Positions 46,064-58,626 are shown, numbered from the stretch's first letter. The stretch is DNA of 63,606 nt from Herpomyces periplanetae (GCA_009733715.1 WMKJ01000076.1:1-63606), one strand, 5' to 3'. Numbers and translations are program-made. The notes: a model not told the origin generated them from the letters alone.

Positions 46064-47423
46064 CTGCATGTAGCGTAGTCGCCCGTAACAATGAATGGCC
46101 AACCGTTTACATGAAAAGAAAAGAAAGCCTCTCTCCACCCTCTCCCAAAAAAAACCTGTCAATTAGCCCAGCACTTTGTTAACTCTGAGAGCCAATCTAC
46201 GTAAAAGTAGATCGACAATTAGAAGGCAACGTACAGCTCAACGCCGTTGCCGCCATGGTAGATATCGTCGCCGTACGTTAAAATAAGTTATCACTAACCC
46301 GCCCAAAATTCGTGTACACTGCTAATGTCTCCTGATACCATATTCTCCATGATAAAACGAGGCCGACGCTTTGGTGACTTCACTTAACCTAGCGTTAAAC
46401 GTGAAAATTCCGTCCGCACGCCCGCGCGCCTGTGCGCGCGGTCTATGTATTCCAATTAATCCTTTCAATGATATTCCTTCAACAAAAAATGGTAATATAA
46501 TGATCAACTATCTCCATCCACTTTAGCATTGTTAACGATTTCATTAACATCTTCACCGTTCCCTTTTTACTCCACTCCTCCCCACATAGTTCCGACAAAC
46601 TGTTCCTTCAATCTTAACGTAGTACACAATAAATTCCTCGATCATATAGACAACAACAACTCTTAACCACGAAACCACTATCAATCGCGATGAATCTGTG
46701 CGTGTATGAAAAGTTTATTCAACTTTAAATCACCGCTAATTTCAACCTATTTGTGCCCCTTCCCCCAAGCCCCGCTCGCGTAATCCAAACCCCTCCCTCC
46801 ACGCCCCGTGACCTCCCGTGGCGCAGTACCTTGCACAGCCATCAATTGGTACGGATTAATATTATCCCCCTCTCGCCCGAATTGTTTCGCCGTTCAAAGG
46901 AGATCACGTGGCTTTTGGGGCCAGGTAGTTGCTGGGGGAACAGGGGTGAAGGGGGAATACGGTAATGTTTACACAACATACGGATGGGCGCAAGTAAAAG
47001 CTTGTCAGGGGAGAAAAAGCTTTGCGCAAAGTTTTGGCGCGCGGATGATCTATATGTGTAAATCCCTTATGTTAATGTACTAAGCAAGATTACTTAATTT
47101 ACGCCGACTCGAACAGTCGGAAATATATGTAGATATATGGTTCAGATTTTCAAATGTACACATACGAGCATACAAATACACATAAATAATTCCAATATCA
47201 ACATATGAGGCATCTTTTGGAAAAAGTTTGTAGTTACTTGCGCAAAATTGGTAAACACTCACGGTGCACTACCCCCTTTGAAGATTAAGTCTATTCGGTG
47301 AATTTAAGTTCCTCATTTAAGTTACACGTACGGTCGGCTGGGAAAGCTCTCTCGAAGTTAAAGTTCGTGTTAACCACATAACTTAATAAGTTTCTCCTTG
47401 TATCAATCATGCTGGTTATTCAT
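46064..47423. other. Ldb17 upstream region and DNAJC3 3' flank
   Basis: About 1.4 kb. The left part should contain the missing first exon(s) of the Ldb17-like gene. A partial E-box (ATCACGTGGC) lies at 46903-46912. No independent gene is recognised. Confidence 0.35.
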
Positions 47424-49064
47424 CTAAAAACTTCCGGTAAATTGAAAGGGAAATTGAGCACCATCAAACGGAAATCCGTTTTGATTCATTTGGTCATGGA
47501 AAAACTGATACTGATGGAAAGATGATCCATACTGTCGCGCTTCATCCTGATTCAACGGGTCGATTCCGCTGTCAAACTTGGCCTTGAGACTAGGATCACT
47601 CAACACTGAATGAGCTTCGTTAATTTCCCGCATTTTCCGCTCCGCTTCTTCACTGGATATATTTCGTCGTGCTGCTTTATCAGGATGATACATCAAGGAT
47701 AACTTCCGGTAGGCTCGTTTTATCTGTGATATATCCGAATCTTTACTAACTCCAAGTACCTTGTAATAATCCTTTTGCTTCGATTTTCGTCGCAATTTCT
47801 GTGCTTCTTCCATTAAAGTTCGCCCTATTTTTGATTGATGATCTCGACTTAATACATCTTGTAAAATTCGTATAGCCGCATCGTACTTTTCCTCATCGAT
47901 AAAATTTTGGGCCCGCCACAACATAGCGGGCACAAAATCCTGATTAACCTTCAAAATTTCTGGACAGTGAACACTCGCTCGTTGCCAGCTTCCACTCTAC
48001 TTACAAGAAATCGTATGCGTACCCTGTTAGCCACTACCCTCGCTAAAACTTAGACTTATCTTTGCAATCATTTTGCTTACCATTACTGAACAACTACACG
48101 CATACTCTTTCAACTGCCCGAGTAACTTGTTTGGTGCGTTCGTGGGCACCGTGCGTTCAGTTTTCATTTCGTTGAATAAATTTGCCGTAACATTAAGTAA
48201 ACCAGTTTCCTTACTATCGCCAAAGAGTATACCAATCGCTGAAAAGTGCTGATCTTTTGAAAGATGTTTTTGTAATTTTGTATGCGACTTTTCTACGAGC
48301 TTCAACTTACGTCGCATTCCCATACAATCTTTAGAATCGGGATCTAACTGTAAACACCGTTTAATCTGTGCCATCCCTTCATCAATTTTTCCCAACGAAA
48401 AAAATTTCAATGCTGCTAACATAATATGTGGTTCCGTTGCTTCCCGTTCAATCTGAAGTATATACTGAAAGTCAGATACTGCATTCTCTAAATGCCCCAA
48501 TTCCATGTAGCAATTGGCTCTTTGCTTTCGCAACTCAGTATCATGAACTGTTACTAAGATAGCCTCTGATGCATACTTGACACATCCGTTCCAATCGTTT
48601 TTTTTAACGGCAACGCGCATTTTTTGCGCGTTCTCCTTAACACTGTCCATTCTTTTAGCTTCTTCTGGTTTTCGAGCGGTAATATAATCTTTTCGCGCGC
48701 CATCCACATCACCACTTTGAGCCTTTAACTTGGCACGTTGAATCAAAGCTTCTTCAAAATCGGGTTTCGCTTCGATAACTTTATCAAAATTATGTAGGGC
48801 TTGTGTATACCTACCTAAGGATAAGTAAACTGCTCCTCTCTTAAAGTAACTCAAGTAGTTTCCTGGATCCCGAGCGATCGCAATATCCAGGTACATTATC
48901 GCCGTTTGGGCATCACCTGCGGCAAATTTCGATGTAGCAGTGGATAAAATATCACTGATCGATGTATCGGGTGATATATCATCGGGTGAAATCGCTCCAA
49001 TACGCGATCCACTCCATAGTATAGCTATCGCTAATACTGTTGAAAGTTTCAAATTCATTTGCAT
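47424..49064 (-). CDS. ER-lumenal TPR/J-domain co-chaperone (DNAJC3/P58IPK-like)
   Basis: Hsp40 co-chaperone that binds unfolded clients with TPRs and passes them to ER Hsp70. Exons are 49064-48081 and 47996-47424, giving about 518 residues. There is a signal peptide (KLSTVLAIAILWSGSRIGA), TPR repeats from about 35 (AIMYLDIAIARDPGNYLSYF, RGAVYLSLGRYTQALHNFDK, RANCYMELGHLENAVSDFQY), then after the intron SGSWQRASVHCPEILKVNQD and more TPRs. The J domain comes last (DYYKVLGVSKDSDISQIKRA with the HPD triad in MYHPDKA). The intron uses a GTAAGC donor, CTAAC branch and TAG acceptor. No KDEL-type signal ends the protein (ends FQFTGSF), as in animal DNAJC3. Order of parts and length (human 504) fit well. 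Confidence 0.92.
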
Positions 49065-51308
49065 TTCATCAGCGCTTCTGGTATTCTTTGGTAAATATAT
49101 TATTACAATATTTCAATTTTTCGGTTTTGCTCGCTGGTCCGTAAATATTATATTTGGAACTGTATCACCTTTGCAAATTTTATTTAGCTAACTGTACCAA
49201 ATTTTTGCGCCCCTGAAAATAATGTTGAAGCTACGGATAAGTCGATCTCAGCTAAGCTAGCTGTTTGCTAACCATGTCTATCAAGCATGCCAATACACTA
49301 AAAAATAAATTTCACCGCAACATTCGTCGAGTTATCACTCCTGGCCCAGCACGGTTCCGATGAAAGTCTTTCTCAACAATCCTCAAGTATTGTAAAACGA
49401 ACAATAGTTTTAATATCAAAAATTTTTTAAAAGCTATACATCTATAAACTTCCCAGGTCAAATTTAATATAAACCCATCAACGTTAGACGTATTTAAACT
49501 TTCTCATAGTTCTCTTCGTAAAAATGGCTTGCTTACCCCTACTGTGTACCCTTAAACCGCGACAATGACACGTATCTTGATTCATTACTAATCATTATAA
49601 GGCTGTCAAATGTGGCGCAGTCAGGAACGGGGGCACGGATGGAATGGGATGAGGCAAAAGAAAGGAGGAAGATATGTGTTGGTATGAGGATGTGATGTTA
49701 GAAAGATTTTCTGGTGGATATGCAGGTATATAGAAGATTTTGTTTGTGGTGCTTTTGAATTTATTGAATGCATTTTGATTACATTAGGTGGAAAATATAA
49801 ATCAGGTTTATCACCTTTAAACTTCCTTTACTATGAATTTCGTAATATTGTAAATATGATATCAATCAGCTGGTAATTGTAAAAGCTTTTTAATGGAATA
49901 ATACTACCCAACTTTAATTTGGCCTGTAAACTAATGTGCCGTGGTAAATTTCCAGAGATATCAAATGTAAATGTCCGAGTAAACGATCGCGTTTCGTTAC
50001 TCTCGTAGTACTCCTGCTTTCCACCTTACTTATCACGTGACATAATGGAAGACTTTACACGTGATATTGTGATTTTTGAAATTTCGATGAAATGTTGCGA
50101 AGAGATGAAATTTTCGATTTTTCGAAAGGGATCTATGAATGGTGAATGCTTGATTTGTGCATAATATGGTCGTTTTTTATTTATCTATACATCTTTACAA
50201 TGAACAAATTGGAGCAACACAAAAATTAGTTTTCATGTATTAATTGAAAGCGACTTGGAAAAATAGTAACTCATGTTATGGGATAATGAAAGTTATAATT
50301 GCCGTTCAATTTTCAAATTTACATAAACTCTGTTGGGCTAATTACACCAAAATTTGCAATTTGAACCGTTTATGAAGAGTTTTTCTTAACGACATTACAT
50401 CTCTGTGAGCTATTTTGGGCGTACTCAAGCAGAAAATGGGTTCGAACCTTGAAAGGGATTCTCGAACTTTTTCAATAATTCGAATTTGATTATCGAGGTA
50501 TTGTCAAAGATTTGTGTTAAAATATTCGCACTAGTGTATACACGACATAAAAGAGTTAACCCGTAAATTCATGTGGACTGCCAGTTGAGTGCCCAAGAAT
50601 TATACTATGTTCAAATAGTAACTTGACTGTTTAACTGTGATATCGGTGTAAATATATTTATTTACCCGGAAAATGTTTTGGAAGGTGAGCCTGACAAAAC
50701 GGATCAACAATGCTAGGTAGTGATGAAGCAATATTGTAAAAACAAATACAATAACAATTGATTTATGAAGCCGGATTTGAAATGAGCGAGTCTGAATTTA
50801 ATAGACAATTTGAAAGGCTCATGGGCGAATAACCTCAGGGAATTTGGTCGTTTGAAATTTTTTCATGGACTATTATCAGCCGGCTGATTTAATAGTTGAG
50901 TTTTCATATTCTAATTTGTACAGGTGTACAATTTCATTGCAGGTATACATTCGTTTTGTTAATATTACTATCTTGAACATTTTATTATTTTGGGGGAGGT
51001 AATGCGATTTGGGCAAAATTGGGAGATTTTGCTACCTGTGAAGCTGGATTTCCAAGATACCATCTATAGTTCTGAAGCCAATTAACAAAGGATCAAAAGG
51101 GCAGATTGAAATATTTTACTCAGGTTAGTATAGTTGATGGCGGTAATATTTAAAGGTTGCAACATGTAAATGGATAACGGAAGTGAGCTTAACGAATTTT
51201 GCCACAGTATTTACTTGAATCGAGGTATACATTACGAGAGATTCAAGACAAATATCAAGGGATAGATTTACCTAAAGGAAACGAATAAACTTAACTGGTG
51301 CAGGGAAA
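49065..51308. other. Long AT-rich intergenic region, DNAJC3 and GH5
   Basis: About 2.2 kb between divergent genes, AT-rich and full of stops in all frames. It contains ATCACGTGAC at 50032-50041 and a second half-match at 50057-50066. No coding exon, tRNA or mobile element is recognised. Confidence 0.4.
50032..50041. promoter_or_regulatory. RTCAYRTGAY E-box motif
   Basis: ATCACGTGAC in the DNAJC3-GH5 divergent region, with a TACACGTGAT-type half-match 25 bases further right. Confidence 0.4.
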
Positions 51309-53680
51309 ATGGGACCGTTTAGATTACAGATTGACGGGAGGACATTTTGTGATTCGTATGGTCGGGAAGTGTTCTTACGAGGAATCAATGTTTCAGGAGA
51401 CTCCAAAATGCCGGCGGTGCCGGAAGTGTGGACGATTACAGATGAAGGATTTTTCAGTGGAAATGAAGTTTCATTTACAGGACGGCCATTTCCATTAGAA
51501 AAAGCCCATGAACACTTTTCACGGTTAAAACGGCTTGGGTTTAATACTATCCGATACTTATTTACGTGGGAAGCAATTGAGCATTCAGGACCCGGAGTAT
51601 ATGATGAAGAATATATTGAGCATACAATTTCGGTATTGAGAATAGCTGGAGAGTATGGATTCTTTGTATTTATGGATCCCCATCAGGATATGGTATGTAT
51701 TGGAGATGTTTATGGGAAAAATGATATAAATGACAGAAATACTGAGGAGTATCTATATTTGAACAGTGGTCTAGGTTTACGGGAGGATCTGGAGCACCGA
51801 TGTGGACATTATACGCATGTGGATTGAATCCTCGAGGTTTTGAAAAAACGAGAGCAGCATTGGTGTATAATACGTATGAAGGAAAAGATAAACTTCCACC
51901 ATCATCATGGGTATCAAATCAAGGTTTATTAGCGTGCGCAACGGCATTTACATTGTTTTTTGCAGGTAGAACGTTTGCGCCCAAGGCCGTGATAAATAAT
52001 AAGAATATTCAAGACTTTTTACAAGATCATTTTCTTCAAGCCTGTCATTATTTTGCATGTCGAATTAAACAAGCTGGGGATTTGGATAACAGGGTAATTG
52101 TAGGGTGGGAAACGTTAAATGAAGTGAACCCGGGATTTATTGGAATTCCGGATATAACAGTTGCAAGACAAACGAGTATAATAGCATATGCACCATCACC
52201 GTTTCAAGCAATGCAGCTTGGAATGGGGCACGCAACTAGTGTACCCTATTGGACGTTTTGGGCTTTTGGTCCTACGAAAGAAAATGATAGAGTTGTAGAT
52301 CCAGAGGGTACTATAGCATGGTTACCTGATGATTATCATGATTCAACCTACGGATGGTATCGCGATCCTGAATGGCGATTAGGATTGTGTATTTGGGCAC
52401 AGCATGGAGTATGGAACCCATTAACAAGAGAAGTTGTTCGAACGAATTATTTTTCTACAGATCCGAAGACTGGATTGACCATTGATTTTGATTTTTTTAA
52501 TCGCAATTACTTTCTTGATTTTACTCGAAGGTATCGTGAAACTATAAGATGCGTTCTACCCACGACTATTATAGTTCTTCAAGGCGTTCCTAGTGAATTA
52601 CCTCCACCTATTATTGGAACTATGGATGAAGATGCCAGGATGGTATTAGGAATTCACGTTTACGATTTACTGACCATGTCTACACGAAAATGGTAAGTTC
52701 TCAACGGGCAAAATCAATCATTTGCGAACATTTACTAATTGACCATATAAAAATTTTGGGTACATCAGGCATCCAAGGTTCAATTTTGACGCTTGGGGAT
52801 TTAAAAAAGCCAATTATAATGCGTGGTTGTTTATGCTCTACTTGAAATTTGGAAGATCGTCCGTTCGTAGAGCTTTGGCGAACCAAATTACTAGCATGAT
52901 GAAGGATGGACTGATCAGTATGGGCGAAAGACCATGCGTGGTAACAGAAACGGGCGTACCGTTCAATTTAAGTCGTACTTATGCCTACAAAACTGGTGAT
53001 TATAGTGAACAAATATCTGCTCTGGATGCATGTTGTAGAGCATTGGAAGATTCTGGAGTACAAGGGGGAATTTTATGGTGTTATACGGCTAATGTAAGTG
53101 ATGAATATGTTGAGATGATTTAAAAAGTAGTAATTGACGGATTAATCCTATAATTATCTTGAAGAATACACATCGATATGGTGATTTATGGAACATGGAG
53201 GATTATTCAATTTATTCCCAAGATGATGCAGTTCCCTACGAAACATCTCCTCGAGTGTATTCTACAAAAGGACTTCGAGCATCCCAAGCTCTTTTACGAC
53301 CCTTTCCAATAGCGATATCAGGAAGAATATTGAGTTTTGGGTTTGATTTGAACGAAGTTAGTTATACGATGAAAATTGATGCAATACAAAATTTGGATAT
53401 GATTGACGCACCGACCGAAATATTTCTTCCTATGTTACACTTTCCTGCTAAAACGTCCAACGTTTATATTTCAAGCGGGAAATGGACAATCCAAGTTGTG
53501 AATGATGGAAATGCAATTATCCAGACACTACATTGGTGGCATAATGGGGGAACTCAAATTATATCAGTACACGGGGTTCGACATAATTTGTGTTCTTGCT
53601 GTTTGGTTCGTCGACTAACTCGTTGTTATCAGCATACACGATTTCGCAATATGATCTCGCAGTCTCATAGCCCACGATAA
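51309..53680 (+). CDS. GH5 glycosidase, steryl-glucosidase/EGCrP2-like
   Basis: Probable retaining beta-glucosidase of glycolipids; the close fungal family (EGCrP2-type) cleaves ergosteryl-beta-glucoside. Exons are 51309-51692, 51767-52692, 52769-53093 and 53165-53680, giving about 716 residues. Marks: REVFLRGINVSGDSKMP at the N terminus, GFNTIRYLFTWEAIEHSGPG, and, across intron 1, [20 protein letters not shown]. The acid/base Glu lies in GWETLNEVNPG and the nucleophile Glu in CVVTETGVPF; then comes ILWCYTANNTHRYGDLWNME across the third intron. A beta-sandwich-like C-terminal part follows. No signal peptide, consistent with an intracellular enzyme. The last 30 residues are basic with CSCC, unusual for the family as I know it, so the 3' end could be wrong. 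Confidence 0.85.
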
Positions 53681-54573
53681 TTCCATATAACCTGAGTACG
53701 CATTTTAATTGTTAAAAAGCGTGAACCTTGAACAACTTATTACCTACGAAACTATACAAAACGAAGGATTTTTTTCCACTTAACTTACCGACCATGTTAT
53801 ACATTGTTACGAAATTTTGCAATTTATCAGACGATTATTTCTAAATTTTACATATTCATAACAACCTACTTATTTAAAATGCCATAAATTCATCGTAAAA
53901 ATGTACATTACACACTTTAAATTACCAAGTTAACTGTATACGTTTGACCATTCTACTGAGCCTTTCTCGCAAATAAATATATTAATATTCGTAAAGATTA
54001 TTCAATTGTGTATCAACGGGCATTTAAAAATAAGCCCTCGACGATTTATAGTAAAATTGCTCCAAATCCCTTAAAATCGCCTCTAAAATCTCGCGATAAT
54101 AGCAAAATCCCCTCCCCCGGAAAAACGTTCCTGATCTCCGAGACATTATCTAATCAGTGCCGGGCCGGAAAAAGAATGGTCCTGCCAGGGGAGTTTGGCA
54201 AATGGGCTAAAGTAGGCAAAGGAATTTAATCGAGTGGAAGTCTATACATGTTAAAGGCTAAGCTGGTGCAAATGTAGGTGTACTTTTTTGCTAGCTTTAC
54301 ATGTTTGCGCGTATAGAGGGATTCATAATTCGATAGTCGCTTCATCAAATTCATTTTTTCGGTGAGGGAACTGTGGAAAATAATAGTTAAGCTTGACTAT
54401 ATTCTCTGGGTTTTTTTACATTTACGCGGTTTTCGAAATTTCCTTGAAAAAGGGAAATGAGGAATTAGCATAAAATATATATTTATCGTGAGTGGGATTG
54501 ATTGTTTGATACGTGGACAAGCTACTGGGAAAAATTCAATAAGCGCGTCATCTTCTGGTGATCTTTGTGCGTT
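53681..54573 (+). other. GH5 3' flank and exportin-5 promoter
   Basis: About 890 AT-rich bases between two genes on the + strand. The small open frame at 54008-54229 shows no family likeness. No gene recognised. Confidence 0.4.
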
Positions 54574-57500
54574 ATGATGTTAATGGAAAGTAATGATAAT
54601 ACCAACCCAAATGATTGGGACAGAATGAACGGGGAAAAACTACCGGAAAAATTCGATTTAATGGTTTCAGCTGTCGAATCAACGTTGAACGCGACTACAT
54701 CAAATGAATCCCGATTACGTGCCGCTGAATTTATCGAAAGTGTTAAAAATTTACCCGAAGCTGCGTATTACGGTTATGAGTTGGTACGGGCAAAGAATTT
54801 AAGCGTTAGCATACGCTATTTTGGCTTAACTCTACTGGAAGAAGCCGTCAAATTTAAATGGTCGGCCCAAAGTTCCGAATGTCAAGTTAACATTTGTCGA
54901 GGTATAGTCACGTTAGCCTTAGAATTGGATTCGTGTGATCCAAGTTACTTCAGTGGAAAAATCAGCCATATATGGACCGAAATTGCCAAGCGAGTCTGGC
55001 CGACACAATGGCATAGTATGGATCGAGATTTATGGAGAATTTGGCTTGAAAAAGATGCTCTTGGTCAACGCTTCGTATTAAGCGTTCTTGAAGGTCTAAG
55101 TGAGGACATATTTCAAAAAGACGATATTATCGTTGGTATGCGAACCAATGAATTGGGTCATGCGTGCATCGAAATCATGACTCCAATAAATTGTACACTT
55201 AAAGATCGTGAATCTAGTAAACGTGGAAAATGTAGTGGGTTATTTGATCAAATAAATATTCGCTGCGATAATGATGGTTGGATCACTCGTATTTGTGATA
55301 TGATGATAAAATGTATCAATAGGTCCGAAAATTTTGGTAATCCCGGAATAGCCGATGCTATGCTGATGCAAGCTACCAAGACCTTACGCTCCATGATGGG
55401 TTGGATACCCGGTCGAGCAATTGAAATCAGCAGATGTTTAGATTGTTTAATGGAAACTTTAACCAAAGGAAATCTCGAGATAAAAATCGCTGCCCTTGAA
55501 TCTTTATCGTGTCTTTTTTCACGAAATAAACTTGATAACACCAATCATGAAGATATGGCAAAGTTTATGTCAGTTATGCTGGATCGAAAACAAATCGAAA
55601 TGTTAAGTTCCATTTATGAAGAATACGGTGGTCGCAAAATGCAATTAGATGTCGACGAACGTGAATATTTATTACTAAAACGATTAATTGAACTGTTGGG
55701 AATCCTAGTTAACGGACTCGATGCTAATTATCGAAGTTTGTGTCAACTTACTGTCAATGGTCGTGATATTCTATGGCTATTGAACAGCGTAATGAAACAT
55801 GATAGTCTAACGTTAACTAAACCAGCCATACAGTCGTGGAGTAGAATCCTTAAGTCGAGAAACTTTGACAGTGTAAGCGACATCAATGAATTTATCGGGG
55901 AAATCCTTGAAATATGTTGCCAGCGTTTAGTTAAATTTGAACTTCTTCGGGAAAGTCATGGCTCAGCTACCTTTATTCACCTTTACCGCGATATCGATAC
56001 TGTTCCTGAAAGGCATGTATTTCTGGGAAATTATCGAAAGTATTGCCATGATATCATTGAAAATATTGTGAGACGTGCACCTATAGATGCCTCAAGGTTT
56101 ATTCTAGGTCGAGCAAAGGATTTATTGTCCATGATTTCACGCAGTGAAGCTGCTGAATCTTCGGCTAGTGTAATGGATAATTTTGTTAAGAATAGTATTG
56201 AATCCTTAAGAGTTGACGCTCAATTGTCGAGTGTTGAAGCTATTATCAAGGGTTATCATAAAAAGTTTTCTACTAACTCGACTAATTCACGAGAAACTAG
56301 CGAGGAGTGTGAAGGTATACGCTACTTATCCGAGGAATGGATCGTGGAAATTCACGGGTTAGAATTTCGTAACCCTGAAATCGAAAAAAAATTCATTTGT
56401 ACACTGGCAAATTTAGCTATTCGAGTACTTCCGGATAAAGGTGCACTAGCGATTAGAATTCTCGAACGTTTCTTAACCGTTCAAATTAATGATGTACCTG
56501 AGAGACTTCATTGGAGTGAAGCTGTTCAATTACTCGAGAATAGCTATATTAATGAACTATCTAAATTTGGCTTAACCTTTTCTGATGCCCTAATAAGTAT
56601 TTATGATACACTGGAACAAAAAATTCGAGATGTATGTGCCAACGGGAAAGTTAGTGAAAAGCGTATTCAAGGGTTTACTACGTTTCTTTTCCTTATAATA
56701 CATCGAACAAAAATGCTTAATTTTGAAGAAAAGTTATCTCGCCTGGCATTCCCCATGCATATGGTTGAAAATGGATGGAAAAATTTGAATGTTGAAGGTA
56801 GCGGAGTTTCGGATATCTTTAATTTGTTAGAGCTTGAGAATTTGCCCGGCTATCTTGAAAGTCGACGCTTTCGTGAATGTGAAAATTGGTCGGCCGTTGA
56901 ACTTGATGGTCCAGGACAAGAACTTCAGAGTTTAATAGGACGTAAACTTGAACAATTACCTTTGCGTATCACCAAGTCGTTAATTCTAGCATCAACGGAC
57001 ATGTTACACGATGAAACAAGTGAAATTTTCAAAATTTCCTTAACTCTATGGAATCAAATGATTCCAATCATCATACCCAAATTACTTCGGTTAATCGACC
57101 AATCTCAAGCGTTTACAAATTATGAAAATTGGCCTGTATTATCGGATCCCATGAAAATCGTCATTAAACGTATTCTCACCGACCGGTTCTGGCAAGTTGG
57201 CATTTCTCGTGAGAGTCGTGATGATTTCTTCGTTCGTGTTAGTAGTTCCAAACAAACCTACGAAGGTCTAGCATCAACGGTTCGCGGTAGTAATCGTCAA
57301 ATTCGTGAACTATGCTATTGGATCTTGTACGGGTTTTCCCGTTTAAAAGCTTGCTTCTACGGTATTCCTCATCTCTCTCTTCACTTGAGTGAATCTCTTT
57401 TTTCAAATATGATGCTCATGTCAAGCCATCATGTTTCCGTTTCCCTAAATGTTTCCATACAAATTATTGAACAATGTCCACCTGAACATCGTGAAGCTTT

Positions 57501-58626
57501 TCTCCCCAATATGATATCCCGCTTATTTCGGCAATTAGATGATAAAATCATCCGAGAATGGGACCTGATTAATCGCCGAATCGATCAATCTGATGTTGAC
57601 CTTGATAGTGATACCAACGGTAATATTGATGACCTTAACGATGAAATGAAATTTGAGAGTGTTCTTCGTCAACTTACCTATGCCGCAATTACTTTTGCTA
57701 AACGTTTATTACAAGCTACATGTCCCCGTCCAACTTCTTCCCTTGACGAGGTAAATTTTTCCTCAAACTCCTCTCTAGTCGTTACACCTGCCACTACCAT
57801 CACCGCTAGCTCGTTAATCTATACGAATAACTCTTTACTTGAACCAATTCTCATTTTCGTCGTTCATTGTCTAAGGGTTCGTGATACTCGATCTTGCTCC
57901 CAGGCTATTTCTTCATTACGAAGTGTTATTGAAAAATGTCAAACTCAATCCAATACATCGTCAAATCTAAATCAATTTCTTTGTGATACTGTTCTCAAGG
58001 CTGCTATAACCAGTTTACACGAAAGTTACTTTGTCGATATTCAAAAAGAATTAGCTTCATTGATAGCCTTGATTATTATGATCGATGATAAAACTATTCC
58101 TCATCTTCAAATCTCAAGAAATACTATCTGTCAATTGCCCGGTATGTCAACTCCGGAAAAAGTTCGTTGGATTGAGTACACAATCTCCAAGATTCGGGCA
58201 GCCGGTGCAACTGGTAGTTCAAGTGGAGAACGCCGTGCCAGATCCTATGTCTTTCAGCTTTTGGATGATATTCGTGGTGTTAGTATTTATGAATCGGGAA
58301 AAATAAACCCCAAACTTTCCCAATCCGCTTCCATATCTACAACAAACCCTCGCAAATCTCGCAAACGTATCAGTGAACTTTACGTTCAAAGTCTTGCAAG
58401 AATGAAGTATCGTGGGGAATCCGTTTCTGAGCTTGCTTTGTCTTCAATGACTCGTAACTCTGATTCCATGACGATGAACCTTGAAACAAGTTCTAATGAC
58501 CCTTCCTTGGCTAAGTTAAACTATTCTACAACTTCTGCTACCACCACCGCTGCCGCTGCTACTGATGATGATGATACTTTTATGGCAAGTCTAGATGCTG
58601 TATCCACTATGTTTGGTTCCGTATGA
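54574..58626 (+). CDS. Exportin-5/Msn5-like karyopherin
   Basis: Nuclear export receptor of the importin-beta family, working with Ran-GTP; Msn5/exportin-5 export phosphoproteins, tRNA or small RNAs. The single frame is about 1350 residues, close to the family. The N terminus shows the HEAT-repeat start: SRLRAAEFIESVKNLPEAAY, then LSVSIRYFGLTLLEEAVKFK, as in exportin-5. It continues with ISHIWTEIAKRVWPTQWHSM, the conserved WPxxW segment of this subfamily. HEAT-like helices go on to about 1240, then a Ser/Thr/Ala-rich tail ending DDDDTFMASLDAVSTMFGSV. ATG 54574 is the first Met in frame. Stops 24 bases before the end of the convergent Wss1 gene. No intron needed. Confidence 0.8.
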   Translation: MMLMESNDNTNPNDWDRMNGEKLPEKFDLMVSAVESTLNATTSNESRLRAAEFIESVKNLPEAAYYGYELVRAKNLSVSIRYFGLTLLEEAVKFKWSAQSSECQVNICRGIVTLALELDSCDPSYFSGKISHIWTEIAKRVWPTQWHSMDRDLWRIWLEKDALGQRFVLSVLEGLSEDIFQKDDIIVGMRTNELGHACIEIMTPINCTLKDRESSKRGKCSGLFDQINIRCDNDGWITRICDMMIKCINRSENFGNPGIADAMLMQATKTLRSMMGWIPGRAIEISRCLDCLMETLTKGNLEIKIAALESLSCLFSRNKLDNTNHEDMAKFMSVMLDRKQIEMLSSIYEEYGGRKMQLDVDEREYLLLKRLIELLGILVNGLDANYRSLCQLTVNGRDILWLLNSVMKHDSLTLTKPAIQSWSRILKSRNFDSVSDINEFIGEILEICCQRLVKFELLRESHGSATFIHLYRDIDTVPERHVFLGNYRKYCHDIIENIVRRAPIDASRFILGRAKDLLSMISRSEAAESSASVMDNFVKNSIESLRVDAQLSSVEAIIKGYHKKFSTNSTNSRETSEECEGIRYLSEEWIVEIHGLEFRNPEIEKKFICTLANLAIRVLPDKGALAIRILERFLTVQINDVPERLHWSEAVQLLENSYINELSKFGLTFSDALISIYDTLEQKIRDVCANGKVSEKRIQGFTTFLFLIIHRTKMLNFEEKLSRLAFPMHMVENGWKNLNVEGSGVSDIFNLLELENLPGYLESRRFRECENWSAVELDGPGQELQSLIGRKLEQLPLRITKSLILASTDMLHDETSEIFKISLTLWNQMIPIIIPKLLRLIDQSQAFTNYENWPVLSDPMKIVIKRILTDRFWQVGISRESRDDFFVRVSSSKQTYEGLASTVRGSNRQIRELCYWILYGFSRLKACFYGIPHLSLHLSESLFSNMMLMSSHHVSVSLNVSIQIIEQCPPEHREAFLPNMISRLFRQLDDKIIREWDLINRRIDQSDVDLDSDTNGNIDDLNDEMKFESVLRQLTYAAITFAKRLLQATCPRPTSSLDEVNFSSNSSLVVTPATTITASSLIYTNNSLLEPILIFVVHCLRVRDTRSCSQAISSLRSVIEKCQTQSNTSSNLNQFLCDTVLKAAITSLHESYFVDIQKELASLIALIIMIDDKTIPHLQISRNTICQLPGMSTPEKVRWIEYTISKIRAAGATGSSSGERRARSYVFQLLDDIRGVSIYESGKINPKLSQSASISTTNPRKSRKRISELYVQSLARMKYRGESVSELALSSMTRNSDSMTMNLETSSNDPSLAKLNYSTTSATTTAAAATDDDDTFMASLDAVSTMFGSV

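Noticed and set aside
50438-50448. GGGTTCGAACC, resembling a tRNA B box
   Set aside because: No A box at the proper distance, and the flanks do not form T or acceptor stems.
49065-51308. Possible missing gene in the 2.2 kb gap
   Set aside because: Stops are frequent in all frames and no splice-joined motif could be found; left as intergenic.
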